From NCBI GenBank assembly GCA_029721435.1, contig CM056582.1:42304611-42368610 (forward strand): a stretch of DNA of 64,000 bases. Reading direction: 5' to 3'. The notes below the pieces were generated by a model. The model was not told the DNA's origin. It saw only the letters and a list, made by a program, of their open reading frames with translations, and did not search any database. A program made the translations under genes and the position numbers. This DNA is from Gymnothorax reevesii. Taxonomy: Eukaryota > Chordata > Actinopteri > Anguilliformes > Muraenidae. Below are positions 24,003 through 35,451 of this stretch, one piece after another; position 1 is the stretch's first letter; each line of letters opens with the position of its first letter.

Positions 24003-24355
24003 GGGGCGGCACGGTGGCACAGTAGTTAGCATTGCTGCCTCACAGCAAGAAGGTCGTGGGTTCGAATCTGGCCTGGGGCCTTTCTGTGTGGAGTTTGCAT
24101 GTTCTCCCCATGTTGCGTGGGTTTTCGCCGGGTACTCCGGTTTCCTCCCACAGTCCAAAGACATGCATATCAGGCTAATTGGACACATCAAATTGCCCAT
24201 AGGTATGAGTGTGAGAGTGAATGGTGTGTGCGCCCTGCGATGGATTGGCAAGCTGTTCAGGGTGGGTCCCTGCCTTTGCCCGTAGTCAGCTGGGATAGGC
24301 TCCAGCTCGCCCCGTGACCCTAGTTAGGAATAAGCGGGCATAGAAAATGGATGGA
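24003..24355 (+). mobile_element. tRNA-derived SINE with (GGAT)n tail and target duplication
   Basis: Starts GGGGCGGCACGGTGGCACAG. It has an RNA polymerase III B box, GGTTCGAATCTGG, near 24059, then the conserved body CAGTCCAAAGACATGCAT and GTCAGCTGGGATAGGCTCC, ending in ATGGATGGATGG. GGACTTGGTAAC occurs at 23991-24002 and again at 24357-24368 as the target duplication. This is a well-known abundant fish SINE type. The tail suggests mobilisation by an RTE-type LINE. Frames through it are chance. Confidence 0.93.
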
Positions 24356-24368
24356 TGGACTTGGTAAC

Positions 24369-26396
24369 TTGCATAAAAATTTTATGAGCTTTGTCTCATA
24401 AAAATAGAGCATGTACTAAGTTCCTGCAAATCAGGCAAATAAAACTTGTTTCCCATGGAGTTACCAGATGTGTTTCATAATATCAAAAGCTTGTACTGAT
24501 CGGGCAGTGGGCATTCTTCCCTATACCTTGAAAGACCTCCTTTAAACAGGTATTGGGTGTCTCCTGAAGTCTATTTGAAGTCAATCTCATGGGTCCAATT
24601 TTGACCTTATTTTTTGTGCGCCAAAGGTCAGGCCCGCCCACCTGTAAGGCAGGCTGAGGGAATATATAGCACCGAGCGCAATATAGTTCAATCACATACT
24701 CAGTATTTGAAGTGTTGTTCAAATTTACAAAAAATTGCAAATAAATAAATAAATAAGTCATTATACCTGTACTCAATGTAGGTAATTTTTTTTACGTTGG
24801 CTTTGAGCAAAACTTGTCTTTCCCTTTAAAGAACACAATATCCCACTGTTTTGTCTTCAGTGAAATCAGCTGTATCAGACAAGTTGACTTAGCTTCTTTG
24901 ACACACATTCCGGGGAACTGCTGGTATTCATTCTTTCGTGTCTCAGGAGCAGTTCTTTAACCAAGTGATGACTGTGACAAGAAGCTACTCATTCCTGAAA
25001 CTTAATAGAAGATTAAACTATTGGAATCAGAGACCATACCCTCTGCCACTGAATTTCTAAAAACGCATGAAAGAGGGTTAGTGCAGTGGTATCATGAGAT
25101 GTATCCGAGATGATTAAACAAAGTGTGCCGTGCCAACGTAGAGAGTTGTTTATTGCTGCAAAATATTAAGAACAGGCCAAATGACATCTTTGCTCTAAAA
25201 CGACTGACTGAAAGTTCAGCCAGTTATCAGAAATATGGTGGTAAATATTTTCAGTTTCCCCCTGTAAATTATCTGGAAATAAGGCATCTCTATCAGTGTG
25301 TACACAAATCCGAGAGATCAAGCATGTCTCAATTTGCAACTCTGTGCATGCATGCATCTCTCGAAGAGTGTCTCTGGATGAGTCATTCATGGACATGTCT
25401 AGGAGTGGTGACGGGTCCCAGCTGTCTCTCTTGGAGAAAGCTTTGCCAGCATATTTGTCACGACATTTAAGGAAACCAATACCAAAGTATTACAGATAAT
25501 TTATCATAGCCAATTTCTAAATCCTTGTTCATCACAATATCTCCACATCTATGATGTAAAATCTTTTAAATTGAGCTATTCCTGTGTCACATTCCTCCTC
25601 TTTTCATCTGACATCATTTCAAAGCTAGCACCACCAAAACCCAAAGCAAGCATTTAGCAGGTAAGGTACCGTTCTGAAATTGCTAGCATGTAGCCAAATC
25701 TGGAATGATAGCTACTGCCAGCCAAAAGTAAGGATAAGTGCTTTTCAAAGTCATCTGTTTTAGGTGTAAAGGAGGAAGCTACAACAGTGGTGACCTTCCT
25801 GTTCTGGGAGATCTACCACCCCTAAGGTTTCAGCTCAACCCAAACAAAGCAATCCTCTTTCAATCATTCCTGAAGATCTACGATCCCATAAGTTTCACTC
25901 CAAACTAAACAAAGCAAACCTGAATCCACAGCCAGAGATCTGCAATAAGCTGCTCACCTGCCTGGTAAGGTGCAACAGATTATGGTTGGAGTGAAAGCCT
26001 ACAGGATGATAGAGCTCCTAAGACAGGGTTGGTAACCGCTGAGCTTCAGTCGACTCCAGCTAATCGTGTGGCGGGGGATATAGCATTGGGCTCCGTCCGT
26101 ACGGACACATAAAATTGAGGCAGCAGGGGATATTGCCATGTTAGTGGCAAACACTTGTTGTGAATGGGAACTTGGTAAAATTCAACAAAAAGGCTATGGA
26201 CAATGTGAATAATGTTTAATTCCCTATTTTTTAAATTAAAAATATGAACAAAAGTATAACCTGAAGGAAAATTTTTTTTTTTCTTTGAATATTTTTTCCC
26301 CTAATCCCCTTGAAAATCTAAGAGGTAAAATCTAAATGAAGTGTATTCCCTTTCATTCATTCATTAAGATTTCACTGTACTGATTTGGAAAACTCA
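24369..26396. other. No gene recognised
   Basis: No supportable gene, RNA or transposon ends. Short frames such as 25123-25470 have no known motif. A short AAATA-type run occurs near 24740. Confidence 0.35.
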
Positions 26397-27652
26397 CATA
26401 TGACTTCCTGTTTCTCTGGTCTTGTCAGTGTTGAAATTCTGTTTTTTGTGTTTAGTTGGGTTTTACTCATACCATATATTTGTTTGAATGTTGTTTCATT
26501 GTTTTGTTTATTTGATTTAGTTTTTGTGTTTCCATGTCCTCTTTCTTTCCCTCCCCGCTATTTCCTGATTTGAAGCCACACCCTCTTGTGCTCTGTTCCG
26601 CTGTCTCAATTTTTATTTGTTCCTTGATTAGCTCCCTACCTGCCTCCTCACCTGCCCTCTTTCCGAATTCTTATCAGTGTTCCTTGAATCTAAATATTTG
26701 TCGAAATTCTTTTGTTATTACTTGCTGAAATCTACAAACAATCTTTCATTTGTTTGTTTGTTAGTTAATTTGTTGGTCACACTCTTAACTGCCTTTGATC
26801 TTGCAGTGATTGTCTTCGTTTTCATGTCATTTTTTGGGTGATTCTTTTACCAAAGCCAAGGTCAAGATCATCAAAAAGGTCAAAAATACATTTTAGTCGA
26901 TCTCTTCTATTCAACCAAGAGACCTCAAACTAATGCAATTTTGTTCATCAAGTCAATGCGGTCCCAGCAATTAAGGGTCACTCAGATGTAAATGGGCTGA
27001 ATTTCAGCAATTCATCGTTCTTTGAACAACCTTTCATTCAATATTTTTCTGGTTATTTTATCATTGTCGTAATCATTCATCGCTGTCATAATCATTTATT
27101 GCATTGCCTTGATTCTTTATTACTTGCATTCCCTGAGTCTGTTACCACTTGTCTTTTGTCTTCTTTGCGCTCCCGCACTATCCCTCCCTGTTCTGTTTGC
27201 TTGTTCATTTGATCCATGTTTGTTACCACACCTGATGTTAGTTTCCCCTTTGTGCTCTTTTCCCTTCGCATCGCCCATTGTTTCCACCTTATCTTTATGA
27301 GTCCATTGCCTATTCTGAGTCAGTCATGAGCCTTTTTATTTTCTAGCATTTATTTTCCCATTTCTGATTTACAGTATTTTGCCCATGGTTTACGAGTTTG
27401 CTTAGTCCCTGTGTATTGAGATCTTCTGGTTACTGACGTGTGACTCTGTTCTCTCCCTGTCTTGGCAATCTAACCATTTGGCATTCAACCTTAGCTTGTT
27501 CTCTGACTCTGATGTGGATTTCCTTTTCTGTGCTGCTAGTAGCCTGATCATTACCGACTTGAATGATCTGACCCTGACCCTTCAATAAATTAGCTTGTAC
27601 CATTTTACTCCAGTCTGTGCTTGATTCTATTCCTCACTCAAATAGATGTGTT
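26397..27652 (+). mobile_element. Pyrimidine-rich LTR-like repeat (low confidence)
   Basis: T/C-rich non-coding DNA with AATAAA at about 27584, followed by TTTTACTCCAGTCTGTGC and a possible end at GATGTGTTA. CACA occurs just outside both proposed ends. General composition and the polyadenylation-then-U5 layout resemble the 54.0 and 62.6 kb copies. Limits are guesses. Confidence 0.35.
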
Positions 27653-28019
27653 ACACAGGCCAGTTTCCTTTAGTCATTCATCACCATGGACAAGACAAAA
27701 ATGAAGCAATTATGAGTGACAAAACACTACTGAGCCTCACAAATATGGAAGCTGCTGAAAGACAATAGGTAAAAAGCTGAAAATATCCACTTTGAATATT
27801 ACGGGAATTAACTACAAACATCACCTTCAAAACCACAGAATACCTGGAAGGGTTACCATATAAAAGACTCTTGCATCATAAAAAATATACAGCCCCAATT
27901 CCGAAATAGTTGAGACAAAGTGTAAATTGTGAATAAAATAAAAATGCAATGACTTTCAGATCACATGAGCCAATATGTTTTTTACAATAAAACGTTGTGA
28001 TTTTCAATTCGTAACAAAG
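27653..28019. other. Unclassified DNA ending in a mariner-type terminus fragment
   Basis: From 27891 the sequence CAGCCCCAATTCCGAAATAG is the characteristic start of a fish mariner-type element, followed by AATAAAAATGCAATGA. Only this terminus is visible before the gypsy LTR starts. No coding region. Confidence 0.45.
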
Positions 28020-28443
28020 AAAACCAGCAATGACAACTTTATTCTTCACTGATTAGATTCAAAAATTTCTACAAATAATCCACAGTGCAATCTTACAATA
28101 ACACTCCAATGCCACTATGTAACTCTGATGCAAAACTCAACCCTTTTAACTGACCTAAATCACAGCATTTATATAGACTACGAACATTCTGGAAAGATCT
28201 ACAGGATTTTTGAGTAATCCAGCCCCCTCCAGTCAAGATGATGCCAGAAACCTCAAGAAAGCACTAGTCTATTTCATCACAATCAAGTGGAATTGCATCA
28301 GATCAGGTTTTGCTACAGACATTCCACCAGAGGGTGCTAAATGATGAACAAAATAAACAAATAGCTGACCATTAAGGCAGCACAAATAAATCTCCATTTA
28401 TGAATGATATACAGTGCTGTACATAAAATACTCATAAATAATA
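28020..28443 (-). mobile_element. 3' LTR of Gmr1-like copy 2
   Basis: On the minus strand it begins TATTATTTATGAGTATTTTA immediately after the polypurine tract. It matches the LTR of the plus copy block by block (TGGTCAGCTATTTGTTTATT; GATCTTTCCAGAATGTTC; GTGAAGAATAAA). An AATAAA occurs near its 3' end. The boundary at 28020 is approximate because a mariner fragment abuts it. Confidence 0.8.
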
Positions 28444-28455
28444 CCTCCCCTCTTT
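28444..28455 (-). other. Polypurine tract of Gmr1-like copy 2
   Basis: AAAGAGGGGAGG on the minus strand lies directly before the 3' LTR and about 160 bp after the end of RNase H, the expected plus-strand priming site. Confidence 0.7.
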
Positions 28456-28616
28456 AAGAAAAGATAGGTTTGCTAAAAGCTTTCTTTTGTTAAAATTAAC
28501 ACGGTTTTATAATCAGTAACATCTTGAAACTTTACACAATAAGTATCATTGATCATTATAACAATCATATACCAAACAACGAGTGCAATTTTCGCAATCA
28601 AATAGAGAAGTAAAAT

Positions 28617-29060
28617 TTACATGCGTGAAAGTGAACCTGGAATAACATTATCTTTTCCCCTGATGTGAGAAATATCTAAATCATACTCTTGCAAAAGTAA
28701 ACTCCATCTCAGTAATCTTTGATTCTCGTTTTTGATCTGATGCAAGAATGTGAGGGGATTGTGATCACTGAAGACCTTGATGGAAGTAGCTGAACAAGTC
28801 AAATAGACATCAAAATGTTGTAAAGCCTAAAGAAGGGCTAAACATTCTTTTTCAATTGTTTAATAGTTTTTCTGATGCGTATCAAACTTTTGGAAAAGTA
28901 ACAAACAGGATGATCTACTCCATCAGTGTCTTCTTGCAGTAAAACAGCGCCTGCACCAATATCACTGACATCAATAGCCAACTTGAACTCCTTTTTGAAA
29001 TTAGGAGAGAAGAGAACTGGTGCATTTTTGAGGATAGCTTTCTGTTGGTCAAATGAATTT
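28617..29060 (-). pseudogene. Gmr1-like RNase H, copy 2
   Basis: Residues include VFSDHNPLTFLHQIKNENQR, LLRWSLLLQEYDLDISHIRG and KDNVIPGSLSRM, the end of a Ty3/gypsy RNase H (SDH...L...RGKDN...LSR). The start of the domain (DASDIGAG-type region) lies in the degraded stretch up to about 29060. Stops separate the two parts. It is followed by the polypurine tract and LTR, so it is the terminal pol domain. Confidence 0.8.
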
Positions 29061-30107
29061 TGACATTTTTCATCCCAAACAAATTATGCATTTTTCTTCA
29101 GTAAATTTGTCAAAGGTTCAGAAATGACAGATAATTTTTACAGAATTTCCTGTAGTTGCCAACTATCCCTAGAAGTCTCATTACTTGTCTTTTAGTTGTA
29201 GGCTCAAGGAATTCAGTCATAACTTCTACTTTTGCCTCAATTGGTTTGACTTGACCCTGTCCTAAAATATGATCTAAGTAAACTTCACAAAAGTGAAGCT
29301 TTACAAAAGTCACTTTTAACAAGGTTGATAGTCAGCTTGGTTTCACTCACTCTCTGAAATAACTCTCTGATGTAGGTGAGGTGCTGTGGGAAGCTATCGC
29401 TGGTGATGATAATGTCATCAATGAAGGTCTCACATCCTGGTAGTCCAGCGATCACTCTGTTTACCAGACGTTCGAAGGTGGATGGAGAATTTTTCATTTC
29501 AAAGGGCATCACCTTGTATTGGTATAATCCAACTCGTGTGACAAAGGCAGAGATCTCCTTTGTTCTGTGTGTTAGAGGGATCTGCCAGAAGCCCTTAAAG
29601 AGATCAAACTTGGTGACATACTTTGACTGTCAGACTTCGTCGATGCAGTCATCAATCCTGAGAATAGGATATGAGTTTGTTTTCAAAAGAGTATTTACTT
29701 TCCTGTAGACTGTCACCATTCTTTATGTTCAATTGGGTTTCGGATACACGGAGAACTCCAGTCACTGTTACTTGATGCACCATCATTTTCAAGCAGGTAT
29801 TTGACTTCTTGTTTAAGGTATTTCTGCTTCTCTGGATTAATTCTGTAAAGATGCTGTTTTACAGGCTTAGCATTATCTTGCAGGATGACATCGTGGTAAA
29901 GCATATCAGTCCTTGATGGAACATCAGGGAATATGTCACTATATTTAAATATGAGCTGCTTTAGCTGCTGTTTGTTGAAAAGGGTCCAGGTGGGACAACT
30001 TGCTTTCAATATTTTGAAGAATGTCTGAATTTTCAAGTTTGACAGGACCAAGTTCATTTTCCAAGGGGCAGTCAAAATCTTCTTCAGAATTTTCCAGTTC
30101 AATTGTA
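29061..30107 (-). pseudogene. Gmr1-like reverse transcriptase, copy 2
   Basis: The frames on the minus strand give a connector (LKQLIFKYSDIFPDVPSRTD), then KQHLYRINPEKQKYLKQEVK, NSDWSSPC, MPFEMKNSPSTFERLVNRV and the polymerase active-site motif as FIDDI in CETFIDDIIITSDSF, followed by the thumb region with LGIVGNYRKFCKNY. Several frameshifts break it. The upstream end is cut at the TA where the mariner inserted. Confidence 0.85.
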
Positions 30108-30180
30108 CAAAACCCAAAACCAGTGAAGTTGGCACGTTGTGCAAATCGTAAATAAAAACAGAATACCATGATTTACAAAT

Positions 30181-30968
30181 CCTTTTCACTCTTTCGTGTG
30201 TTGTCCCGTGCTTATTTGTGCTTGGGATTTACTTTCGTTTCTTTTATTTCCAGCTCTCAGTTCAGCCGTCTGACAATCGCTCCCAATCTGTTTCCAGTGG
30301 TGTCGCGTGACTGCCTTCAGCATGCCTGCGCCTCGTCGTCCAATCACGTTTCTACTTTCGGTTTGGCTTTGGTATTTCATTCATTGCTTCCAGCTATGTT
30401 TAATTCTGGGTCTCGCGAAACTCTGAGTGAATGCGCTCTCTGATAGCACATTACTAACACAAACTAACCCGCATTTATTTAAGGGTGATTGTAAATAATT
30501 TGTCACGTAGAATGAACATTGATTAACTCATTTAGCAAGTGTGTGCGATTCTGGCTTCACTGCATTCAGTCTAAGCTTTCTGATTAACTGCATTTAAAGC
30601 CCTGTTCTTTCCTTTCTCTTTTCTTGTGCTGCTTTTTACTTGTCACATTTAGATTGCCTTAATCTAAACCGTCTAGCTTGATTGCTCGTCTCAGCGTCTT
30701 AAGTCATTAGTGTTAACCCGGTTCTCGTGTAATTGTTTATTCATCCCATGTGTTTCTGTTTCAGTCCGTGATTGCATTCCGAGTCCCCGCCTCCTCTCGT
30801 GATTATAAATGTTCCAGTTTTCCACGCGATTGTCAGACGGATCCTCCGTATTGTACTACATGATGGAGTCTCAGCTCCGCGTGCATTCTGAGTGTCTCCC
30901 GTGTATGGTTCCCGAGTCTTTCTGTTTGCTGCACTTTAGTCTTGTCTGCCCTTGTCTGTCTGAAAAAT
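30181..30968 (+). mobile_element. Pyrimidine-rich LTR-like insert within the mariner
   Basis: Between the mariner 5' terminal region (ending about 30180) and the point where mariner sequence resumes (TGTTTCAAAAAAGCTGGC, about 30968) lies T/C-rich DNA. It has the GGCTTTGGTATTTCATTC block shared with 12.5 kb and a TATA-like GATTATAAATG near 30800. I see no clean target duplication, so a gene-conversion or deletion-insertion history is possible. Confidence 0.45.
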
Positions 30969-31137
30969 GTTTCAAAAAAGCTGGCAAAAGTGCCAAAAAG
31001 ACTGAGAGAGTTGATGAATGCTCATCAAACACTTATTTGGAACATCCCACAGGTGAACGGGCTAATTGGGAACAAGTGGGTGCCATGATTGGGTATAAAA
31101 GCAGCTTCGCTGAAATGCTCAGTCATTCACAAACAAG

Positions 31138-31930
31138 GATGGGGCGAGGGTCACCACTTAGTGAACAAATGCGTGAGCTGATTGTCGAACAGTTTAGAAA
31201 CAACATTCCTCAATGAACTATTGCAAGAAATTTAGGGATTTCATCATCTGCGGTCCGTAATATCGTCAAAAGGTTCAGAGAATCTGGAGAAATTACTGCA
31301 CGTAAGCAACAAGGCCGAAAACCAACATTGAATGCACGTGACCTTCGATCCCTCAGGCGGTACTGCATTAAAAACCGACATCAGTGTCTAAAGGACATCA
31401 CCACATGAGCTCAGGAACACTTCAGAAAACCACTGTTAGTAACTACAGTTCGTCGCTACATCTACAAGTGCAAGTTAAAACTCCACAATGCAAAGCGAAA
31501 GCCATTTATCAACAGCACCCAGAAACGCCGCCGGCTTCGCTGGGCCCAAGCTCATCTAAGATGGACTGATGCAAAGTGGAAAAGTGTTCTGTGGTCTGAC
31601 GGGTCCACATTTCAAATTGTTTTTGGAAACTGTGGACGTCTTGTCCTCCAGACCAAAGAGGAAAAGAACCATTCGGACTGTTATAGGTTCAAAGCTCAAA
31701 ACCCAGCATCTGTGATGGTATGGGGGTGTATTAGTGCCCAAGGCATGGGCAGCTTACACATATGTGAAGGCACCATTAATGCTGAAAGGTACATACAGGT
31801 TTTGGAGCAACATATGTTGCCATCCAAGCAACGTCTTTTTCATGGACGCCCCTGCTTATTTCAGCAAGACAATGCCAAGCCACATTCTGCATGTGTTACA
31901 ACAGCATGGCTCCGTAGCAATGTGTTGCTG
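31138..31930 (+). pseudogene. Mariner/Tc1 transposase pseudogene, C-terminus deleted
   Basis: It begins MGRGSPLSEQMRELIVEQFR and runs through a helix-turn-helix (IARNLGISSSAVRNIVKRF), the hinge ARKQQGRKPTLNARDL, KLKLHNAKRKP, the first catalytic Asp in VLWSDGSTFQIVFGN, SVMVWGCISAQGMGSLH, and the second Asp in LFQQDNAKPHSACVTTAWL. Stops occur at about 31214 and 31406. After TAWLRSN the frame joins 3' non-coding DNA, so the segment with the third acidic residue is deleted. Confidence 0.9.
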
Positions 31931-32106
31931 CCTTTAAATTCTAACTCAATGATTATTTGCAAAAAAACAATAAAGTTTCTCAGTTTGAGCATTAAACATC
32001 TTGTCTTTGCAGTGTATTCAATTGAATATAAGGATTTGCAAATCATTGTATTCTGTTTTTATCTACGATTTACATAACGTGCCAACTTCACTGGTTTTGA
32101 GTTTTG

Positions 32107-33251
32107 TATTTACCACATTGACTGGCTTTTGCTGAGTTTCTCTGTCAATGTATTCTTTCAGCATGTTGGTGTGACACATTTGTTTTTGTTTCCTCCTTCC
32201 AGGGGTTAAAATTATGTAACTTAAATGACTGACCTTTTTTAGGACAGTATAAGGGCCAAAATATCTGGCTCTTAGAGGGTTTTTAGGAACTGGCAAAAGT
32301 GCAAGGACTTTGTTACCAGCTTTAAAACTTGGGAATGAAGGTTATGTCTGGCTTTCGTTTTGCCTTGAGCCTCTTTGAGATTAGACTTTGCAAAGTCACA
32401 AGCCTTAGAGAGACAATTAAGAATGTCAGAGACATACTGAAGCCAGTTCTTTGGGACATCATCTTCGGCCAGCAACTTTTCCTTCAGAAGCTTCATAAGT
32501 CCACGGACTGTATGTCCATAAACAAGCTCAAAAGGACTGAACCCAAGAGACTCCTGAACAGCTTCACAGGCAACAAACAGAAAAAGATGGACACCTTCAT
32601 CCCAGTCTTTCTCTGTGTCAAGGCAGTAGGTCCTGATCATGTTCTTCAGGGTTTGATGGAACCTCTCCAAAGCACCTTGACTCTCAGGATGGTAACCTGT
32701 ATTGTTTAATACCAAGCTCATGCATAACTTGTTGAAATATGCCAGACATGAAATTTGACCCTCGATCAGACTGAATAGACTTAGGAAGCAGAAAAACTTG
32801 GTAAGAGCCTTGATGATAATCTTAGCCTTAATATTACAAAGTGGAATTGCCTCAGGAAACCCGATGGAAGCACACATGATAGTCAGTAAAACAACCAGAT
32901 CTAGTCTTTGGCAATGGTCCAACAGTCAATAATGATCCGACTGAAAGATTCTTCAAAAGCGGGAACGAGCTTAAGTCAAGCCTTTAGAATATTATGGTTC
33001 GGCTTCCCAATCATTTGACAAGTATGACAGGATTTGCAGTACTCCTGTACATCAGACCTCTTAGAAGGCCAGAGGAAATAATTCCTGACATGTGGATGGG
33101 TCTTCTTGATACCCAAATGACCTGACATAGGATTGTCGTGGGCCAGACTAGGAGTTTCTTGACGATAAGACTTTGGAAGAACAATTTGATGGGTGATCAT
33201 CCACTCTTCATCTGCAGAAACATCAGGTGGATGCCACTTTCTCATGAGCAC
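32107..33251 (-). pseudogene. Gmr1-like integrase, copy 2
   Basis: In order on the minus strand: the HHCC zinc region (LAHDNPMSGHLGIKKTHPHV, then YCKSCHTCQMIGKPNHN), core-domain pieces including RIIID and the YHPESQGALERFHQTLKNM segment holding the catalytic Glu, then a linker and the C-terminal LRARYFGPYTVLKKVSHLSY block ending near CHTNMLKEYIDRET. Frame shifts occur around 32930 and 32720. It lies upstream of RT. Role in the parent element: insertion of the DNA copy. Confidence 0.88.
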
Positions 33252-33892
33252 ACCATTTTTGCAGTAAAACAGACAGGAACTTGAGTAGCCTCTTGTTCAC
33301 TTGCAGCCTGTGGTAGAAGATTTGCAAGATCACAAGCTTGTTGTTGCTCCTAAATAAGTTGTTTCTGAGAAAGAATGTCATTAGAATGACCTTACATAGA
33401 CAAGTCTGAAGACTTCCCGGACTGGAAGTTTCCTGATTAAAAGACTGCCCAATGAAGGTGTCAGCCAGATTGAAGTCCAGGTCAGCATCATCTTGAAAAG
33501 CCTTTTTGGCCAAGAAAAACAAGTAACTGCACATGAAAGAAAAAAGGTCTGGAATTTCCTCCTCTATTGATTCAGATTCTTGATCAATAAAAGGAGTATC
33601 AGTTTCCATAGGGTTAGGCACAACCTTATCCCCAGCAAGATCATTACCAAAAAGCAAATGAACACCTTTGAAAGGAAGAGAAGACCTAACGCCAACAGTA
33701 ACAAGCCCAGAGACCAAGTCTGATTTGAGATGAACATTATGGAGAGGTACACTCCTTGAATAAGGACATTAGCCTAAGTAGACATTTTGTCAAGAAAGAG
33801 CCAGAATATCGGCAAAAATAAGAGATTGGGAAGACCCAGTATCCCTTAGAATTCGAATAGGAACAGATGTGGAAAAATCATGTGAAGTGAGG
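33223..33892 (-). pseudogene. Gmr1-like aspartic protease region, copy 2
   Basis: The active-site triad region DTGSSQS is readable on the minus strand near 33843-33823. Downstream frames contain LVSGLVTVGVRSSLPFKGVH, LLFGNDLAGDKVVPNP and DADLDFNLADTFIGQSF. It is split between two frames. It precedes the integrase and would process the polyprotein in an intact element. The gag that should lie upstream is missing. Confidence 0.75.
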
Positions 33893-34336
33893 GTCAGTTT
33901 AAGTTTCCGCGGTGTTATTACTCAGTGCATCAAACAAATTCTCACTAAACAGCATATTTGCGCGTAGTTGCTGCCAGGAAGCTGAAGCAATGTCATCAAC
34001 AAATACTAAAACAGTTAAACTTAAGCAGAGTTCAATGCTTAATCAATATACAATGTACTCTCCCTTAAATACGCGCTTTTACACCCAAACAAAAAAAGGC
34101 AGGCGTTTATTTTCAGTCGTTTTCCATGATCCGATTAACAAAATATTTAAACGATATACAGAATTACCAAGAGCCGAGAGTTTTCCTCATTGATTATTCA
34201 GATTTCCATCCTTGCAGTCTCGAATTGAAGTGTATACGTGAATAAATCTTGCCATTATCTCCTTTATCAGTATACATTGGTCTTAATTGCTTTGATTGTC
34301 AATTAGGCATAGTACGTGGGAACAGGTTCACAAAAT
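33893..34336 (+). mobile_element. Family E repeat, copy 2 (uninterrupted at the TTAA site)
   Basis: It matches 42263-42520 and 50039-50943. Shared blocks: GCCAGGAAGCTGAAGCAATG, CAGAGTTCAATGCTTAATCA, TTTACACCCAAACAAA and CAGAATTACCAAGAGCCGAG. It lacks the outer left terminus and is cut on the right by a truncated Tc1. TTAA at 34039-34042 is intact here, whereas the other two copies meet TTAACCCC-type elements at the corresponding position. Non-coding. Confidence 0.65.
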
Positions 34337-34341
34337 CCTTT

Positions 34342-35190
34342 ACAGTGGTAAACAAGCCTGGACGAGGACGCAAGGTTATTTTGCCACCATGCACAGTGAG
34401 GAGGATGGTAAGAGAAATAAAAAGTTCTCCAAAGCTCAGTTTGCAACAAGTGGTAGCATCTTGGGGTCACAAAGTCTCCAAAACAACCATAGACATGCCA
34501 ACAAGCTGTTTGGGAGGCATGCACAGAAAAAACCTTTTCTTATTCACAATCATAAACGCAAACGTCTGGAGTTCGCTAAGCGGTACTGGGACTTCAACTG
34601 GGACCGTGTGCTTTGGTCAGATGAGACCAAGATAGAGCTTTTTGGCAACAAACACTCTTAGTGGGTCTGGCGGAACACAAAAGATGAGAATTCAGAAAAG
34701 CACCTCATGAGCTGCCGGATAGCTCACTCGATTATGTCGCGGGTTCGAGCCGCGGTCGTACAAGCCGGCAGTGGTCGGCAGCTTTTTCAGCTGAACTTGC
34801 GAAGATTCAACCAATGAGTTTATAAGAGGCAGTGGCTGACGGGCATGAGCTTCGGAGGAGAGCCATGAACTGTCTTCACAATCCTGAATTGGCAGCAAGG
34901 GGTCGCATACGAGCAAGCTTTGTACATAGTTCGCCAATTGGGCATTCCAAATTCGGGTGGGATTGGAGATGCCAAATAAAAAAAAAAAGAAAAGAGAAAA
35001 GCACCTCTTGCCCACTGTGAAGTATGGGGGAGGATGGGTGATGCTGTGGGCCTGTTTCTCTTCCAAAGGCCCTGGGAAATTTGGGTGCATGGCATCATGA
35101 ACGCTTCGAAATACCAGAACATTTTAAATAATTATAAATTAATAAAGAACACATCTTAACCAGGGGTGCCAATAATTATTGAGGGCACTG
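34342..35190 (+). mobile_element. 5'-truncated Tc1-like transposon carrying a SINE
   Basis: It starts inside the transposase (ACAGTGGTAAACAAGCCTGG) and ends with the family terminus AATAATTATTGAGGGCACTG followed by TA at 35191. Transposase pieces include VNKPGRGRKVILPPCTVRRM, HNHKRKRLEFAKRYWDFNWD and the first catalytic Asp in VLWSDETKIELFGNKHS. A SINE at 34711-34995 interrupts it. The part coding for the remaining catalytic residues is lost. Confidence 0.85.
34711..34995 (+). mobile_element. tRNA-derived SINE with A-rich tail and 13 bp target duplication
   Basis: It starts ATGAGCTGCCGGATAGCTCA (A-box-like) and has a B box GGGTTCGAGCCGC at 34740. It continues with a body that includes GGCAGCAAGGGGTCGCATAC, and ends in an A-rich tract near 34980. 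AGAAAAGCACCTC occurs before it (about 34696) and again after it (about 34997). It is not a functional tRNA gene: the acceptor stem and the rest of the fold are missing. Confidence 0.85.
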
Positions 35191-35225
35191 TAATACCAAA
35201 TAAGTTTGCGTGTTGGGTTACTCAC

Positions 35226-35333
35226 AGACTCTCCTCTGTCTCCCTGGTTGCCGAGTGGGACGACAGGGCCGGGGGCACCAGGTGCGACAGGGGCTCCGGA
35301 GGCACCACCAGGGCCGGTATTACCATGCTCTCC
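35226..35333 (-). pseudogene. Collagen relic exon, 108 bp
   Basis: It reads [15 protein letters not shown] and then continues in Gly-X-Y rhythm to GNQGDRGES. It aligns without gaps to the 36-residue exon of type I/II collagen that ends in GDRGET. Two helix Gly positions are Val. The donor GTGAGT (35225-35220) is intact; the acceptor position reads CTGTAA instead of an AG. Confidence 0.85.
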
Positions 35334-35451
35334 TTACAGGCAGAACACAGGACCAGAGCATAGACAGTCAGGAGAATTTTGCAGCTGGCTATCCAGACAC
35401 GATTTTCCAGTCGAGATGAGGAGGACAGCATGATGCAGGTTATTGTCTTAA

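Larger units (their letters stand above)
30108..32106 (+). mobile_element. Mariner-type transposon inserted in Gmr1-like copy 2
   Basis: The termini are CAAAACCCAAAACCAGTGAA on the left and the inverted form at the right (TTCACTGGTTTTGAGTTTTG), flanked by TA (30106-30107 and 32107-32108). The plus-strand gypsy copy shows the uninterrupted site GTGGTAAATACAATTGAACT at about 58806, so insertion at that TA with duplication is directly visible. The element holds a broken transposase, and LTR-like DNA replaces or interrupts its 5' non-coding region. Confidence 0.9.
28020..33892 (-). mobile_element. Gmr1-like Ty3/gypsy element, copy 2 (minus), split by a mariner
   Basis: Read 5' to 3' on the minus strand: protease (33.87-33.2 kb), integrase (33.25-32.1 kb), mariner insertion, RT (30.1-29.1 kb), RNase H (29.0-28.6 kb), polypurine tract (28455-28444) and 3' LTR (28443-28020). 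Integrase before RT is the defining order of Gmr1-like elements. gag and the 5' LTR are missing; the 5' side ends at 33892 against an unrelated repeat. Long stretches match the plus-strand copy at 53.5-60.0 kb. Confidence 0.85.

Noticed and set aside
23989..24317. Frames of 95, 98 and 72 residues near 24 kb
   Set aside because: They are fully contained in a SINE with a target duplication.
34711..34995. A tRNA gene suggested by the GGTTCGAGCCG box
   Set aside because: There is a B box but no complete cloverleaf; A-rich tail and target duplication show it to be a SINE.
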